Of a DNA stretch of 64,000 nucleotides, positions 28,113 through 36,260 are shown piece after piece. Each line of letters begins with the position of its first letter. Position 1 is the first letter of the stretch. Source of the stretch: CAVONB01 sp963697205 (lineage in GTDB: Bacteria; Pseudomonadota; Alphaproteobacteria; Rhizobiales; Hyphomicrobiaceae); NCBI GenBank assembly GCA_963697205.1, contig CAVONB010000013.1, forward strand, positions 124,001-188,000. Reading direction: 5' to 3'. The notes beneath the pieces are model-generated. The model was not told the origin of the DNA. It did no database searches and saw only the letters and a program-made list of their open reading frames with translations. The position numbers and the translations under genes are program-made.

Positions 28113-29564
28113 ATGACGACGCTCTCGGCCTACGGGCCGCTGCTGCCTGAGCTGATCCTCGCCGTCGGCGCCATGGCCCTGCTGATGCTCGGCGTCGCGC
28201 GTCGCGATACCGAAGCCGAATCTCCCATGTCCGGCTGGCTCGCAGTTGGCCTCCTCGTCGCCGCCGGGATCGCAATCATACGCCAGCCGGAAGGCACCCA
28301 GGTGCTGTTCGATGGCGCATTCCTGATCGATCCCTTCGCGCGCTTCATGAAGCTTCTCGTGCTCGCCGGATCCGCCATCGCCCTGATCCTGTCCTTCGAC
28401 TACCTGCGCTGGGCCAAGGCGCTCAAGTTCGAGTTTCCCGTCCTCATCCTGCTCGCCACCACCGGCATGCTGATGATGGTTTCGGCCGGCGACCTGATCG
28501 CGCTCTATCTGGGCCTGGAGCTGCAGAGCCTGGCGCTCTACGTCATCGCCGCCTTCCGTCGCGACGACGCGCGCTCCAGCGAGGCTGGCCTCAAGTACTT
28601 CGTTCTCGGCGCGCTGTCCTCGGGCATGCTGCTCTATGGCGCCTCCCTGATCTACGGCTTCACCGGCACGACGAGCTTTGCCGGCATCGCCGCAGCTGCC
28701 AAGACAGTGTCGGCAGCCGAGAACTACGGCCTTCTGTTCGGCATGGGCTTCCTCCTCGTCGGCATCGCCTTCAAGGTCTCCGCCGTGCCGTTCCACATGT
28801 GGACCCCCGACGTCTACGAAGGCGCACCCACGCCGGTAACGTCGTTCTTCGCTGCCGCTCCGAAGATCGCGGCCATGGCGCTGTTCCTGCGTGCGATGCT
28901 GAGCGCATTCCCCGGCCTCACCAGTCAATGGCAGCTGGTCGTGACCTTCATCGCGCTCGCCTCCATGCTGGTCGGCGCATTCGGTGCCATCGGCCAGACC
29001 AACATCAAGCGCCTGATGGCCTATTCCTCCATCGGCCATATCGGCTTCGCGCTGATCGGGCTCGCCGCCACCGGGTACGAGGGGACCCAGGGCGTACTGG
29101 TCTATCTGACGATCTACCTCGCCATGACGCTCGGCACGTTCGCATGCATCCTCGCGTTGCGTCGCGGCGACGACATGGTCGAGGACATCGCCGAACTGGC
29201 CGGCCTCTCCCAGACCAATCTCGGTCTGGCGAGCGTGCTTGCGATCCTGATGTTCTCGCTGGCCGGAATCCCACCCTTGGCCGGCTTCTGGGCGAAGTGG
29301 TACGTCTTCCTGGCCGCCGTCAAAGCCGAGATGTGGCCGCTCGCCGTCATCGGCGTCCTCGCCAGCGTCGTGGGAGCCTTCTACTATCTGCGCATCATCA
29401 AGATCATGTTCTTCGACGCTCCCAAGCCCGCCTTCGAGCCCGTGCCTATCGCCGCACATGTCGTGATGGTGGCAAGCGCGCTCTTCATGATCGCCTTCTC
29501 GCTACCGTTCCTCGGCAATTCGATCCTCCAGGCGGCAGCCGCCGCAGCCAAGACTTTTCATTGA
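28113..29564 (+). CDS. nuoN: NADH-quinone oxidoreductase subunit N
   Basis: Antiporter-like membrane subunit of complex I, 483 aa, about 14 transmembrane segments. Motifs: LQSLALYVIAAFRRDD, KVSAVPFHMWTPDVYEGAPT and KRLMAYSSIGHIGF. The ATG at 28113 has GAGAAGGA about 8 bases upstream; an in-frame ATG at 28095 would add six residues with no ribosome site. The frame is entirely clean. Last nuo gene, followed after 39 bases by birA. Confidence 0.95.
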   Translation: MTTLSAYGPLLPELILAVGAMALLMLGVARRDTEAESPMSGWLAVGLLVAAGIAIIRQPEGTQVLFDGAFLIDPFARFMKLLVLAGSAIALILSFDYLRWAKALKFEFPVLILLATTGMLMMVSAGDLIALYLGLELQSLALYVIAAFRRDDARSSEAGLKYFVLGALSSGMLLYGASLIYGFTGTTSFAGIAAAAKTVSAAENYGLLFGMGFLLVGIAFKVSAVPFHMWTPDVYEGAPTPVTSFFAAAPKIAAMALFLRAMLSAFPGLTSQWQLVVTFIALASMLVGAFGAIGQTNIKRLMAYSSIGHIGFALIGLAATGYEGTQGVLVYLTIYLAMTLGTFACILALRRGDDMVEDIAELAGLSQTNLGLASVLAILMFSLAGIPPLAGFWAKWYVFLAAVKAEMWPLAVIGVLASVVGAFYYLRIIKIMFFDAPKPAFEPVPIAAHVVMVASALFMIAFSLPFLGNSILQAAAAAAKTFH

Positions 29565-29603
29565 AGACCGAAGTCGCCCGCGCCCAAGGGCGCACAACCG
29601 AGT

Positions 29604-30401
29604 GTGAGTGAATTGCCGTACGGCCTGCCCCCCGCTGTCCGAATCATCCATTACCCCGCGCTGCCATCCACCAGCACAGAGGCGTTGCGCCTGGCGATGG
29701 CCGGCCAGCCCGGCCGTTTTTGGGTCGCAACTGACGATCAGACAGCTGGGCGGGGACGATCGGGCCGTCACTGGCAATCCATTCCCGGCAACCTCTACGC
29801 CAGCTGCCTCATCCCGCTCAGCTGCAGCGTGGGTGTCGCCCAGCAGGTTTCCCTGGTGGCGGGCGTCGCCGCCATCGACGCCATCAATTCAGCAGTCGGC
29901 GAGGCCGGACACCGACCACCGTCCTGCCTATGTCTCAAATGGCCCAACGACATCATGATCGGCATGGCCAAAATGGGCGGCATCCTCGTGGAGACCACGT
30001 CGCGTAGCCCCGCCGACGGCCTTTTCGCCGTCGTCGGCATCGGGCTCAATCTGGCCGGACACCCGCGCGACCTCGAACGCCCGGCCACCGATCTGGCCGC
30101 CCACGGCGCGGCCATCACGCCGGCAGCGATGCTGCGCGCGCTCGCCTGGAGCCTCGAAGACCAATTGGCGATCTGGGACGAGGGCGCCGGATTGGCGAAC
30201 ATCCGCAGCGCCTGGCTTGGCCGCGGCATGCCGATCGGTACACCAGTGCGCATTCACACCGGCGCCGCCGAACATGGCGGTGACTTTGCCGGCCTCGATG
30301 AGACCGGCGCGCTGCTGCTGCGCCAACCGACCGGGCGGATCGACCGCTTTACCTGGGGGGATGTCACCCTTCCCGCCGAGCAATCCGTGGGAGCCCAGTG
30401 A
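29604..30401 (+). CDS. birA: Biotin--[acetyl-CoA-carboxylase] ligase
   Basis: Attaches biotin to the biotin carboxyl carrier protein, 265 aa. Motifs: TAGRGRSGRHWQSIPGNLYA (biotinyl-AMP loop), LKWPNDIMIG and GGILVETTS. There is no N-terminal helix-turn-helix, so this is a ligase without repressor function. GTG start at 29604. Placement between nuoN and RNase J is the common arrangement in Hyphomicrobiales. Confidence 0.92.
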   Translation: MSELPYGLPPAVRIIHYPALPSTSTEALRLAMAGQPGRFWVATDDQTAGRGRSGRHWQSIPGNLYASCLIPLSCSVGVAQQVSLVAGVAAIDAINSAVGEAGHRPPSCLCLKWPNDIMIGMAKMGGILVETTSRSPADGLFAVVGIGLNLAGHPRDLERPATDLAAHGAAITPAAMLRALAWSLEDQLAIWDEGAGLANIRSAWLGRGMPIGTPVRIHTGAAEHGGDFAGLDETGALLLRQPTGRIDRFTWGDVTLPAEQSVGAQ

Positions 30402-30402
30402 G

Positions 30403-32127
30403 ATGGCCAAAACGCCAGCCAAGAAATCCGCGCACGCCCGAACCAATTCCGGCGAGAACGAGCTTGTCTTCGTCGCCCTCGGCGGCCTCGGCGAGATCGG
30501 AATGAATAACTATCTCTACGGCATCGGTCCCCCGGACCGGCGCCAATGGCTGATGGTCGATTGCGGACTGACGTTCCCCGGCGAGGCGGAGCCCGGCGTC
30601 GACGTCGTTCTCCCCGACCTGCGCTTCATAGAGGGCGAGGCTGACCGGCTCTGCGGCATCCTCATCACGCACGCCCACGAGGACCATATCGGCGCCGTCA
30701 TCGACATGTGGCCCCGCCTCAAGGCCCCGGTCTATGCGTCACCCTTCACGGCGGGCATGCTGAAGGCGAAGCTCGCCGAGTTCGGCGGCCGCCTCCAGAT
30801 CCCGCTCAACGTCGTGCCGATGGGTCACCGCTTCGAGATCGGCCCGTTCGATGTCGAGTTGGTCACCATGGCCCACTCCATCCCCGAGCCCTCCGGCGTG
30901 ATGATCCGCACGCCCGTCGGCAAGGTGTTCCACACCAGCGATTGGAAGATCGATGCGACCCCTCTGGTCGGCCCCCCGACCAACGAGCAGCGGCTGCGCG
31001 CACTCGGCGCGGAGGGCGTCGACGCTCTGATCTGCAATTCCACGAACGCCTTGCGCGAAGGAATCTCGCCCTCCGAAACGGCCATCGCCCAGTCGCTCAC
31101 CGAGATCGTGAAGGCCGCCCCCAACCGCGTCGCGATCACCACCTTCGCCTCCAACGTCGCGCGCGTGAAAGCAGTGGCCGATGCCGCCCGCGCCTCCGGC
31201 CGCCACCTGGTCGTCGCCGGCCGAGCCATGCACCGGGTCATCGATGTGGCGATCGACACCGGCTACCTGCCCGAGGACTTCCGCTACCTCGACCAGGATC
31301 AGTTCAAGTACATCGACCGCAGCGATGTGCTGCTGCTGTGCACCGGCAGCCAGGGCGAGGGCCGCGCCGCGCTCGCTCGGATAGGGGAGGACGATCACCC
31401 CAGCATCGAACTCGCCAGCGGCGACCTCGTGATCTTTTCCTCGCGCTCGATCCCCGGCAACGAGAAGTCCATCGGCCGGGTCATGAACAACCTGTCGAAC
31501 CTCGGTTGCGAGATCCTCACCGACGCCGAAGCGCTGGTCCACGTGACCGGGCATCCCCGGCGGGAAGAATTGCGCCAGATGTACGCCTGGCTGGCGCCGA
31601 AGTTGCTCGTGCCCATGCACGGCGAAGCCCGCCACCTCAAGGCCCAGGCCAAGCTTGGCCGCGAGGCCGGCATCCCCGCCGTTCTGTCGCCGCAGGACGG
31701 CCAGATGATCCGCCTGGCGCCCGCGCCCGCGCGCCACATCGACGAAGTGCCGACCGGCCGCCTCTACCGCGACGGCAAGCTCGTCGTGGAGAGCGAGGAG
31801 GGGCCGGTCCGCGAGCGGCGCAAGTTGTCCATGGTCGGCATCGTCGTCGTCGCTCTGACCCTGTCGCGCCGCAGCGAATTCGTTGGCGAGCCGATGGTCG
31901 CCATAGACGGCGTGCCGCACGAGACCGCCGAGGGCGAGGACATGGAGGACGTGGTCCTTGATGCCGTCGAAGGCACGCTGAAGAGCATTCCCGCACAACG
32001 CAGGAAAAGCGATGATCTGGTCACCGAGGCGATCCGCCGGGCGGTCCGCGCGGCCGTCGATCGGGAGTGGGGCAAACGCCCCATCGTCAAGGTGCTCCTC
32101 AACCGGAGCGAGGACGCCCAGGGATGA
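30403..32127 (+). CDS. rnj: Ribonuclease J (metallo-beta-lactamase/beta-CASP RNase)
   Basis: Endo/5'-3' exoribonuclease for RNA maturation and decay, 574 aa. The metallo-beta-lactamase signature HAHEDHIG (about residues 88-95) binds two zinc ions; MVDCGLTFP, MAHSIPEPSG and HTSDWKID follow. The beta-CASP part has TTFASNVARVKAVADAARA and LCTGSQGEGRAAL, then VHVTGHPRREEL and VPMHGEARHLKAQA. The start lies one base after the birA stop, so the two are coupled. Confidence 0.93.
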   Translation: MAKTPAKKSAHARTNSGENELVFVALGGLGEIGMNNYLYGIGPPDRRQWLMVDCGLTFPGEAEPGVDVVLPDLRFIEGEADRLCGILITHAHEDHIGAVIDMWPRLKAPVYASPFTAGMLKAKLAEFGGRLQIPLNVVPMGHRFEIGPFDVELVTMAHSIPEPSGVMIRTPVGKVFHTSDWKIDATPLVGPPTNEQRLRALGAEGVDALICNSTNALREGISPSETAIAQSLTEIVKAAPNRVAITTFASNVARVKAVADAARASGRHLVVAGRAMHRVIDVAIDTGYLPEDFRYLDQDQFKYIDRSDVLLLCTGSQGEGRAALARIGEDDHPSIELASGDLVIFSSRSIPGNEKSIGRVMNNLSNLGCEILTDAEALVHVTGHPRREELRQMYAWLAPKLLVPMHGEARHLKAQAKLGREAGIPAVLSPQDGQMIRLAPAPARHIDEVPTGRLYRDGKLVVESEEGPVRERRKLSMVGIVVVALTLSRRSEFVGEPMVAIDGVPHETAEGEDMEDVVLDAVEGTLKSIPAQRRKSDDLVTEAIRRAVRAAVDREWGKRPIVKVLLNRSEDAQG

Positions 32128-32155
32128 CCGAGCTGGCAGCACAGGAGTTCGCACG

Positions 32156-32560
32156 ATGATCGGCCGCCTCAACCATGTCGCGATCGCCGTCCGCGACATC
32201 GCCGCGGCAACCGCTGTCTATGCCACGACATTAGGTGCCGAAGTCTCCGAGCCGCTGCCCCAGCCCGAGCACGGCGTAACCGTCGTTTTCGTCACCCTCC
32301 CCAATACCAAGATCGAGCTGCTCGAGCCCCTGGGCGAGAACTCTCCGATCGCCAAGTTTCTAGAGCGCAACGCCGACGGCGGAATTCACCACGTCTGCTA
32401 CGAGGTCGACGACATCATCGCGGCCCGCGACCGGCTGAAAGGCGAGGGGGCCCGCGTGCTCGGTGACGGCAACCCGAGGATCGGCGCCCACGGCAAGCCC
32501 GTGCTGTTCCTGCACCCTAAGGATTTCTGCGGTACACTGGTCGAGCTCGAGCAGGCCTGA
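32156..32560 (+). CDS. mce: Methylmalonyl-CoA epimerase
   Basis: Vicinal-oxygen-chelate metalloenzyme, 134 aa, interconverting the (S) and (R) forms of methylmalonyl-CoA in propionate metabolism. Motifs: LNHVAIAV (first metal His), GGIHHVCYEVDD (second His) and FCGTLVELEQ (Glu ligand). It starts 28 bases after RNase J in the conserved neighbourhood order. Confidence 0.92.
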   Translation: MIGRLNHVAIAVRDIAAATAVYATTLGAEVSEPLPQPEHGVTVVFVTLPNTKIELLEPLGENSPIAKFLERNADGGIHHVCYEVDDIIAARDRLKGEGARVLGDGNPRIGAHGKPVLFLHPKDFCGTLVELEQA

Positions 32561-32591
32561 GCGCAGGCCCCGGCTCCCAGGGAGGCACGGC

Positions 32592-34319
32592 TTGATCCGA
32601 TTCAGACGCCTGTTCGATCTCTCTGCCGAGACAGACCGGACGCGCTTTGCAGAAGTCGCCGAGATCTTCAAAGCCGCATTTCCCTACGAAACCGAAGCCA
32701 TCCCCCGCATCGAGAACGCCCTGCGCAACCGCCGCAGCATCGGCTTCGATCCCCTGCTTCTCCTGTCGACCGACGCCAAGCGCCACGTCACCGGCTTTGC
32801 GTTCGCCTATTACTTTCCCGATGTCCGTTTCGGCTACCTCCAGTATTTCGCCAGCGACCCCAAGCGCTCCGCACGCGGAATCGGCACCGCACTCTACGAA
32901 GCCTTGCGCGAGTTCCTCAACGTGCGCCGCGCCAGGGGCCTGTTCCTCGACGTGCCACCCGCCGACCCCGCAAAGCTCGCCGACAAGAGCCGCCTCGCCG
33001 TCAATCGCACGCGCCTGCGGTTCTATGCGCGCTACGACGTCCAGGAGATCGTCGACACAGCCTGGGACGTGGAGGCAAACCCCCGCAACGAAGGTTACCT
33101 GACGACGCTGCTCTACGACCCTCTCGGCCATAGGCCCCGCCTCGAGCGGGCCGACGCCCGCCGTCTCGTCCGGCGCATCCTCGTCGAGCAGTATCGCTAC
33201 GAGCCCGACGATCCCTTCGTCACGCGCATCATCCGCTCCTTCGCCGCCGATCCCGTGCGCTTGAAGCCGCTCGCCACGAAACCGGTGACCAGCGCGCCGA
33301 CACGCGGCCGCTACATCACGCCCATCATGATGTGCGCCGTGGAGCGCCACACGATCCATCACCTGCGCGAGAAGGGCTACGTCGAACGCCCCGTTCGCGT
33401 GCGTGCGATTCTCTCGGGCTTACAGGGATTACCCGTCGAGCGCGTCCCCACGCGGATCTTCTCCGAGGACCACATCACCGCCGTCCACCATCCCTCGCTG
33501 CTCAACTACCTCAAGGCCATGGGGCAGAAGCTCGATCCGAAGGCCATCATCTACCCGGAAGTGTTTCCCATCCGCCGCCCCGACCGCATTCCCCGCGCCC
33601 TGGAAGATCGCGCCGGATATTTCTGCGTCGACACTTTCACGCCGCTGACGCGCAACACGTTCACGGCCGCACGAGATGCCGTCAACGTCGCGCTGACCGG
33701 CGCGACCTTGATCGTTCGTGGCGAGCGCATCGTCTACGCGCTCTGCCGGCCGCCAGGCCATCACGCCGAGCGCCGCGTCTACGGCGGCTTCTGCTTCTTC
33801 AACAATTCCGCCATCGCCGCCCACTACCTGTCGAAGCACGGCAAGGTCGCGTTGCTCGACATCGACTACCATCACGGCAATGGCGCCCAGGACATCTTCT
33901 ACCAACGCGCCGACGTGCTGACCGTCTCGATCCATGGACATCCCAGCCACGCTTATCCGAACTTTTCCGGCTATGCCGACGAGCGCGGCGAGGGGACCGG
34001 CCGCGGCGCAAATCTGAACCTGCCGCTCGATCCGCCCGTCGACGACGAGCGCTATCTCACCGTCCTCGACCGCGCGCTGTCGACCATCACCCGGTTCAAG
34101 CCGACCGCGCTCGTTCTTTCGCTCGGCTTCGACATCATGCGCGGCGACCCCACCGGTTCGTTCGCCGTCACCACACAGGGTATGGCCAGGATCGCGCGCC
34201 GCATTGGAGCATTGGGCTACCCCACCCTTGTCGTGCAGGAGGGTGGATACTCCGTTGCCAATCTGCGGCTCGGCGCGCGCAGCTTCTTTGACGGACTGTC
34301 GAACGCGTGGTTCGAATAG
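32592..34319 (+). CDS. GNAT acetyltransferase - histone deacetylase-like fusion
   Basis: 575-aa protein with two opposing activities predicted. N-terminal part (about residues 1-190) is GNAT-like with an acetyl-CoA loop RSARGIGTALYEAL and preceding FGYLQYFASDP. C-terminal part (about 255-575) is a class II HDAC / acetylpolyamine amidohydrolase: CRPPGHHAERRVYGG (His pair near 389), ALLDIDYHHGNGAQ (Asp and His zinc ligands near 423), LSLGFDIMRGDP (Asp near 514) and EGGYSVANL (Tyr). All catalytic residues appear present. The start is TTG at 32592, with GGGAGG about 8 bases upstream; the first ATGs lie deep inside the domain. Substrate (protein lysine, polyamine, other amine) unknown. Confidence 0.85.
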   Translation: MIRFRRLFDLSAETDRTRFAEVAEIFKAAFPYETEAIPRIENALRNRRSIGFDPLLLLSTDAKRHVTGFAFAYYFPDVRFGYLQYFASDPKRSARGIGTALYEALREFLNVRRARGLFLDVPPADPAKLADKSRLAVNRTRLRFYARYDVQEIVDTAWDVEANPRNEGYLTTLLYDPLGHRPRLERADARRLVRRILVEQYRYEPDDPFVTRIIRSFAADPVRLKPLATKPVTSAPTRGRYITPIMMCAVERHTIHHLREKGYVERPVRVRAILSGLQGLPVERVPTRIFSEDHITAVHHPSLLNYLKAMGQKLDPKAIIYPEVFPIRRPDRIPRALEDRAGYFCVDTFTPLTRNTFTAARDAVNVALTGATLIVRGERIVYALCRPPGHHAERRVYGGFCFFNNSAIAAHYLSKHGKVALLDIDYHHGNGAQDIFYQRADVLTVSIHGHPSHAYPNFSGYADERGEGTGRGANLNLPLDPPVDDERYLTVLDRALSTITRFKPTALVLSLGFDIMRGDPTGSFAVTTQGMARIARRIGALGYPTLVVQEGGYSVANLRLGARSFFDGLSNAWFE

Positions 34320-34337
34320 CCATCACGTTGCGGGTCC

Positions 34338-34562
34338 TCAGACCTTCCAGAACCACTTGGCGGCCTCGCGACGTTGCAAGACCCGGTCCAGCCCTACATC
34401 CGCCAGCTGATCCGCCCCGAGCCGGGCCAGCTGCCCGCGCGTGCGCGAACGAACGAGCCACAGCCGGACAAATCGGGCCCAACCGCACGATGCCACACCG
34501 GCTCCGCAGGCCGGACGAGGCCGGTGCAAAGAAGTCTTCGATCCATCACCGGGAAATGCCAT
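34338..34562 (-). CDS. DUF1127 domain small protein
   Basis: 74-aa basic protein ending in a DUF1127-like helix: TRGQLARLGADQLADVGLDR. DUF1127 proteins are short, arginine-rich, and linked in some alphaproteobacteria to RNA turnover and phosphate or carbon responses. Its stop lies 18 bases from the stop of the convergent HDAC-fusion gene. The ATG at 34562 has GAGGA about 8 bases upstream; an in-frame ATG at 34625 would add 21 residues. This is the only gene in the 339-base gap before the HTH regulator. Confidence 0.65.
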   Translation of the reverse strand: MAFPGDGSKTSLHRPRPACGAGVASCGWARFVRLWLVRSRTRGQLARLGADQLADVGLDRVLQRREAAKWFWKV

Positions 34563-34658
34563 GGCCCGATCCTCGCAGGTCCCGATCCCCGATGTTTCGG
34601 CGACTTCCGTAGTGTCGCGCGGCAAGGCGCATTAGGCTCGTGGCGAGAGGAGCCGCCG

Positions 34659-35387
34659 ATGTCCACAACCAACCGCTTCGCAGAAATCGCTGCGCTGGCC
34701 GGCGAACCGACCCGCGCCGTCATGCTCCATGCCCTGATGGACGCCCGCGCCCTCACCGCCAGCGAACTCGCTCGCCACGCCGGCGTCACCCCGCAGACCG
34801 CCAGCGGCCACCTCGCGCGCCTGGCCGCAGCCGGCCTCGTGTCCGTGGCCGCCCAGGGCCGCCATCGCTACCACCAACTCGCCTCACCCGAGGTCGCCGC
34901 GATGCTGGAGAGCATCATGCAGGTCGCCGCGATCACGGGGCCGGCCACAGGCCCCCGCGTTGGTCCCGCCGATCCCCGCATGCGCGCTGCGCGAACCTGC
35001 TACGACCACCTCGCCGGCCGCCTCGGCGTTGCCCTGGCCGATGCCCTGCAAGCCGCTCGCTATATCGAGTTCGACGATGGAGCGGGTAGCCTCACCCCGG
35101 CGGGCACCCGCTTCCTGACTGACCTCAACATCATGCCGCTGGCGACCAACGCCGCCGGCCGCCGCGTCCTGTGCCGGCCGTGTCTCGACTGGAGCGAGCG
35201 GCGCCCGCATTTGGCCGGGCGTCTTGGCAAGGCCTTGTGCGATTATGCGTTCCAGAAGGGCTGGGTGCGGCGACTGCCGGACAGCCGGGCGCTCGTTGTC
35301 ACACCCCGCGGCGCTGCGGGTTTCCGTGATACGTTCGCCGTCGCCATGCCCCCATTGTCGGACACACCACACGGAACCCAACGATGA
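34659..35387 (+). CDS. ArsR-like winged-helix transcriptional regulator
   Basis: 242-aa regulator. N-terminal winged helix (about residues 8-75): AALAGEPTRAVMLHALMDAR, LTASELARHAGVTPQTASGH (recognition helix), AAQGRHRYHQLAS (wing). The C-terminal 150 residues are an uncharacterised domain found in this type of regulator, with two cysteines in RRVLCRPCLDW that could sense metal or redox state. GAGAGGAG precedes the ATG. Its stop overlaps the DUF1467 start (ATGA). Target genes unknown. Confidence 0.8.
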   Translation: MSTTNRFAEIAALAGEPTRAVMLHALMDARALTASELARHAGVTPQTASGHLARLAAAGLVSVAAQGRHRYHQLASPEVAAMLESIMQVAAITGPATGPRVGPADPRMRAARTCYDHLAGRLGVALADALQAARYIEFDDGAGSLTPAGTRFLTDLNIMPLATNAAGRRVLCRPCLDWSERRPHLAGRLGKALCDYAFQKGWVRRLPDSRALVVTPRGAAGFRDTFAVAMPPLSDTPHGTQR

Positions 35388-35662
35388 GCCTGTCGCTCTC
35401 AATCGCCGTCTATTTCATCATCTGGTGGGTTCTGCTGTTCGCCGTCCTGCCATTCGGCCTGCGCACCCAGGAAGAGGAGGGCGAGGTCGTACCGGGAACA
35501 CCGGAGAGCGCACCGGCCCAGTTCCGCTTCTGGCGCGTCGTCGCCATCAACACGCTCGTGTCGGCCATCGTCTTCGTCGGGGTCCGTTTGGCGATCACGA
35601 ACGACATCATCCCGACCTCCCTGTTCGACTACGGGGCGCCCCAATCGCAGAAGCAGCCCTGA
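35384..35662 (+). CDS. DUF1467 family membrane protein
   Basis: 92-aa protein with two transmembrane segments (residues about 3-25 and 54-72), starting MSLSLSIAVYFIIWWVLLFAVLPFG, the DUF1467 hallmark, with an acidic loop TQEEEGE between them. Function unknown. It belongs to the conserved mce - DUF1467 - proS neighbourhood, here with extra genes in front. Translationally coupled to the regulator by an ATGA overlap. Confidence 0.85.
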   Translation: MSLSLSIAVYFIIWWVLLFAVLPFGLRTQEEEGEVVPGTPESAPAQFRFWRVVAINTLVSAIVFVGVRLAITNDIIPTSLFDYGAPQSQKQP

Positions 35663-35700
35663 ACGGTCCTCCTCGGGGCCAGGACCAACGGTCCCGCGCA

Positions 35701-35736
35701 AAGAAAAAGAGCAGCACTCCGTTGGAGCCTGCTCTC
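35701..35736 (-). terminator. Rho-independent terminator, minus strand
   Basis: Minus-strand hairpin with outer stem GAGCAG/CTGCTC and inner stem CTCC/GGAG around a three-base loop, followed by TTTTTCTTT. On the plus strand no T-run follows, so it works leftward only. Confidence 0.65.
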
Positions 35737-35918
35737 GAACCGGGTAAACCCGGGGAGCGCGCCAAAACGCGTCCTATATGCATCGGGCCTGTCGTGGGCC
35801 TTCTCTCCGTCCGTCCGGGGCAGCGCGCTGACCCGGACGACACGCTTTCTCCCTAGACTTGGGCTTTGATTCTGCCGGACTGAAGCACGTCGGCTCACCC
35901 ATGGTTGGTATTAAAGAC
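35702..35918 (-). ncRNA. Candidate structured non-coding RNA
   Basis: A complete minus-strand transcription unit with no convincing ORF: a strong sigma70-type promoter (35925-35953) about 7 bases ahead, then about 215 nt with several hairpins in a row (GTCCGGG/CCCGGAC, GGCC/GGCC, CGCG/CGCG, CCGGGT/ACCCGG), and an intrinsic terminator. It does not match tmRNA, RNase P, SRP RNA or 6S features that I know. Ends are estimates from the promoter and terminator. It is convergent with DUF1467. Confidence 0.4.
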
Positions 35919-35924
35919 ACTAAG

Positions 35925-35953
35925 ACTATAGTATGACGGGAGGCGGCTGTCAC
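35925..35953 (-). promoter_or_regulatory. Sigma70-type promoter, minus strand
   Basis: Read on the minus strand: GTGACA (-35, five of six), 17-base spacer, TATAGT (-10, five of six). Near-consensus promoters are rare in this GC-rich sequence. It drives leftward transcription of the candidate ncRNA. Confidence 0.5.
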
Positions 35954-36260
35954 GACGATCTTTATCGATCGATCATGTCATGCTCAACCTTTCACCAGAA
36001 TTGATCACAACCAACACTGCACCCAGGCGGGCAGCAACTTCCAGGCGCACCCACAGCCCGCGACAGGCGCCGGCGCAACGGCACCTATCGAACGGACCCA
36101 CTGGGAAACGGGCTGTGCAGCATTGTCAGTCCAACCGTTCCTGGCTAAGAGCGCTTGGCCCGGCCCCGCCGCTGCCATTGTTGGATGGTCAAACCCCAGC
36201 CGGGCCGGGCCGCGCCTTCTCCCGCCGAGCCCGGCCGCTACCCGGAAAGACGACGCGCCG
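35954..36260. other. Intergenic region before proS
   Basis: About 300 bases upstream of proS with no ORF I can support. It contains the palindromic ATCGATCGAT within a 15-base sequence (35962-35976) repeated at 40829-40843. The proS promoter is presumably here, but I cannot point to it. Confidence 0.4.

Noticed and set aside
26800..28275. 491-aa minus-strand ORF opposite nuoM
   Set aside because: Low-complexity His/Asp/Arg-rich translation antisense to a conserved gene; typical GC-rich shadow frame.
28041..29459. 472-aa minus-strand ORF opposite nuoN
   Set aside because: Antisense shadow of nuoN, no domain or start signal.
30739..32199. 486-aa minus-strand ORF opposite RNase J
   Set aside because: Shadow of the conserved gene.
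35629..35898. 89-aa minus-strand ORF in the proS upstream gap
   Set aside because: No ribosome site, overlaps the DUF1467 coding end in antisense and runs through a terminator; better explained as ncRNA sequence.
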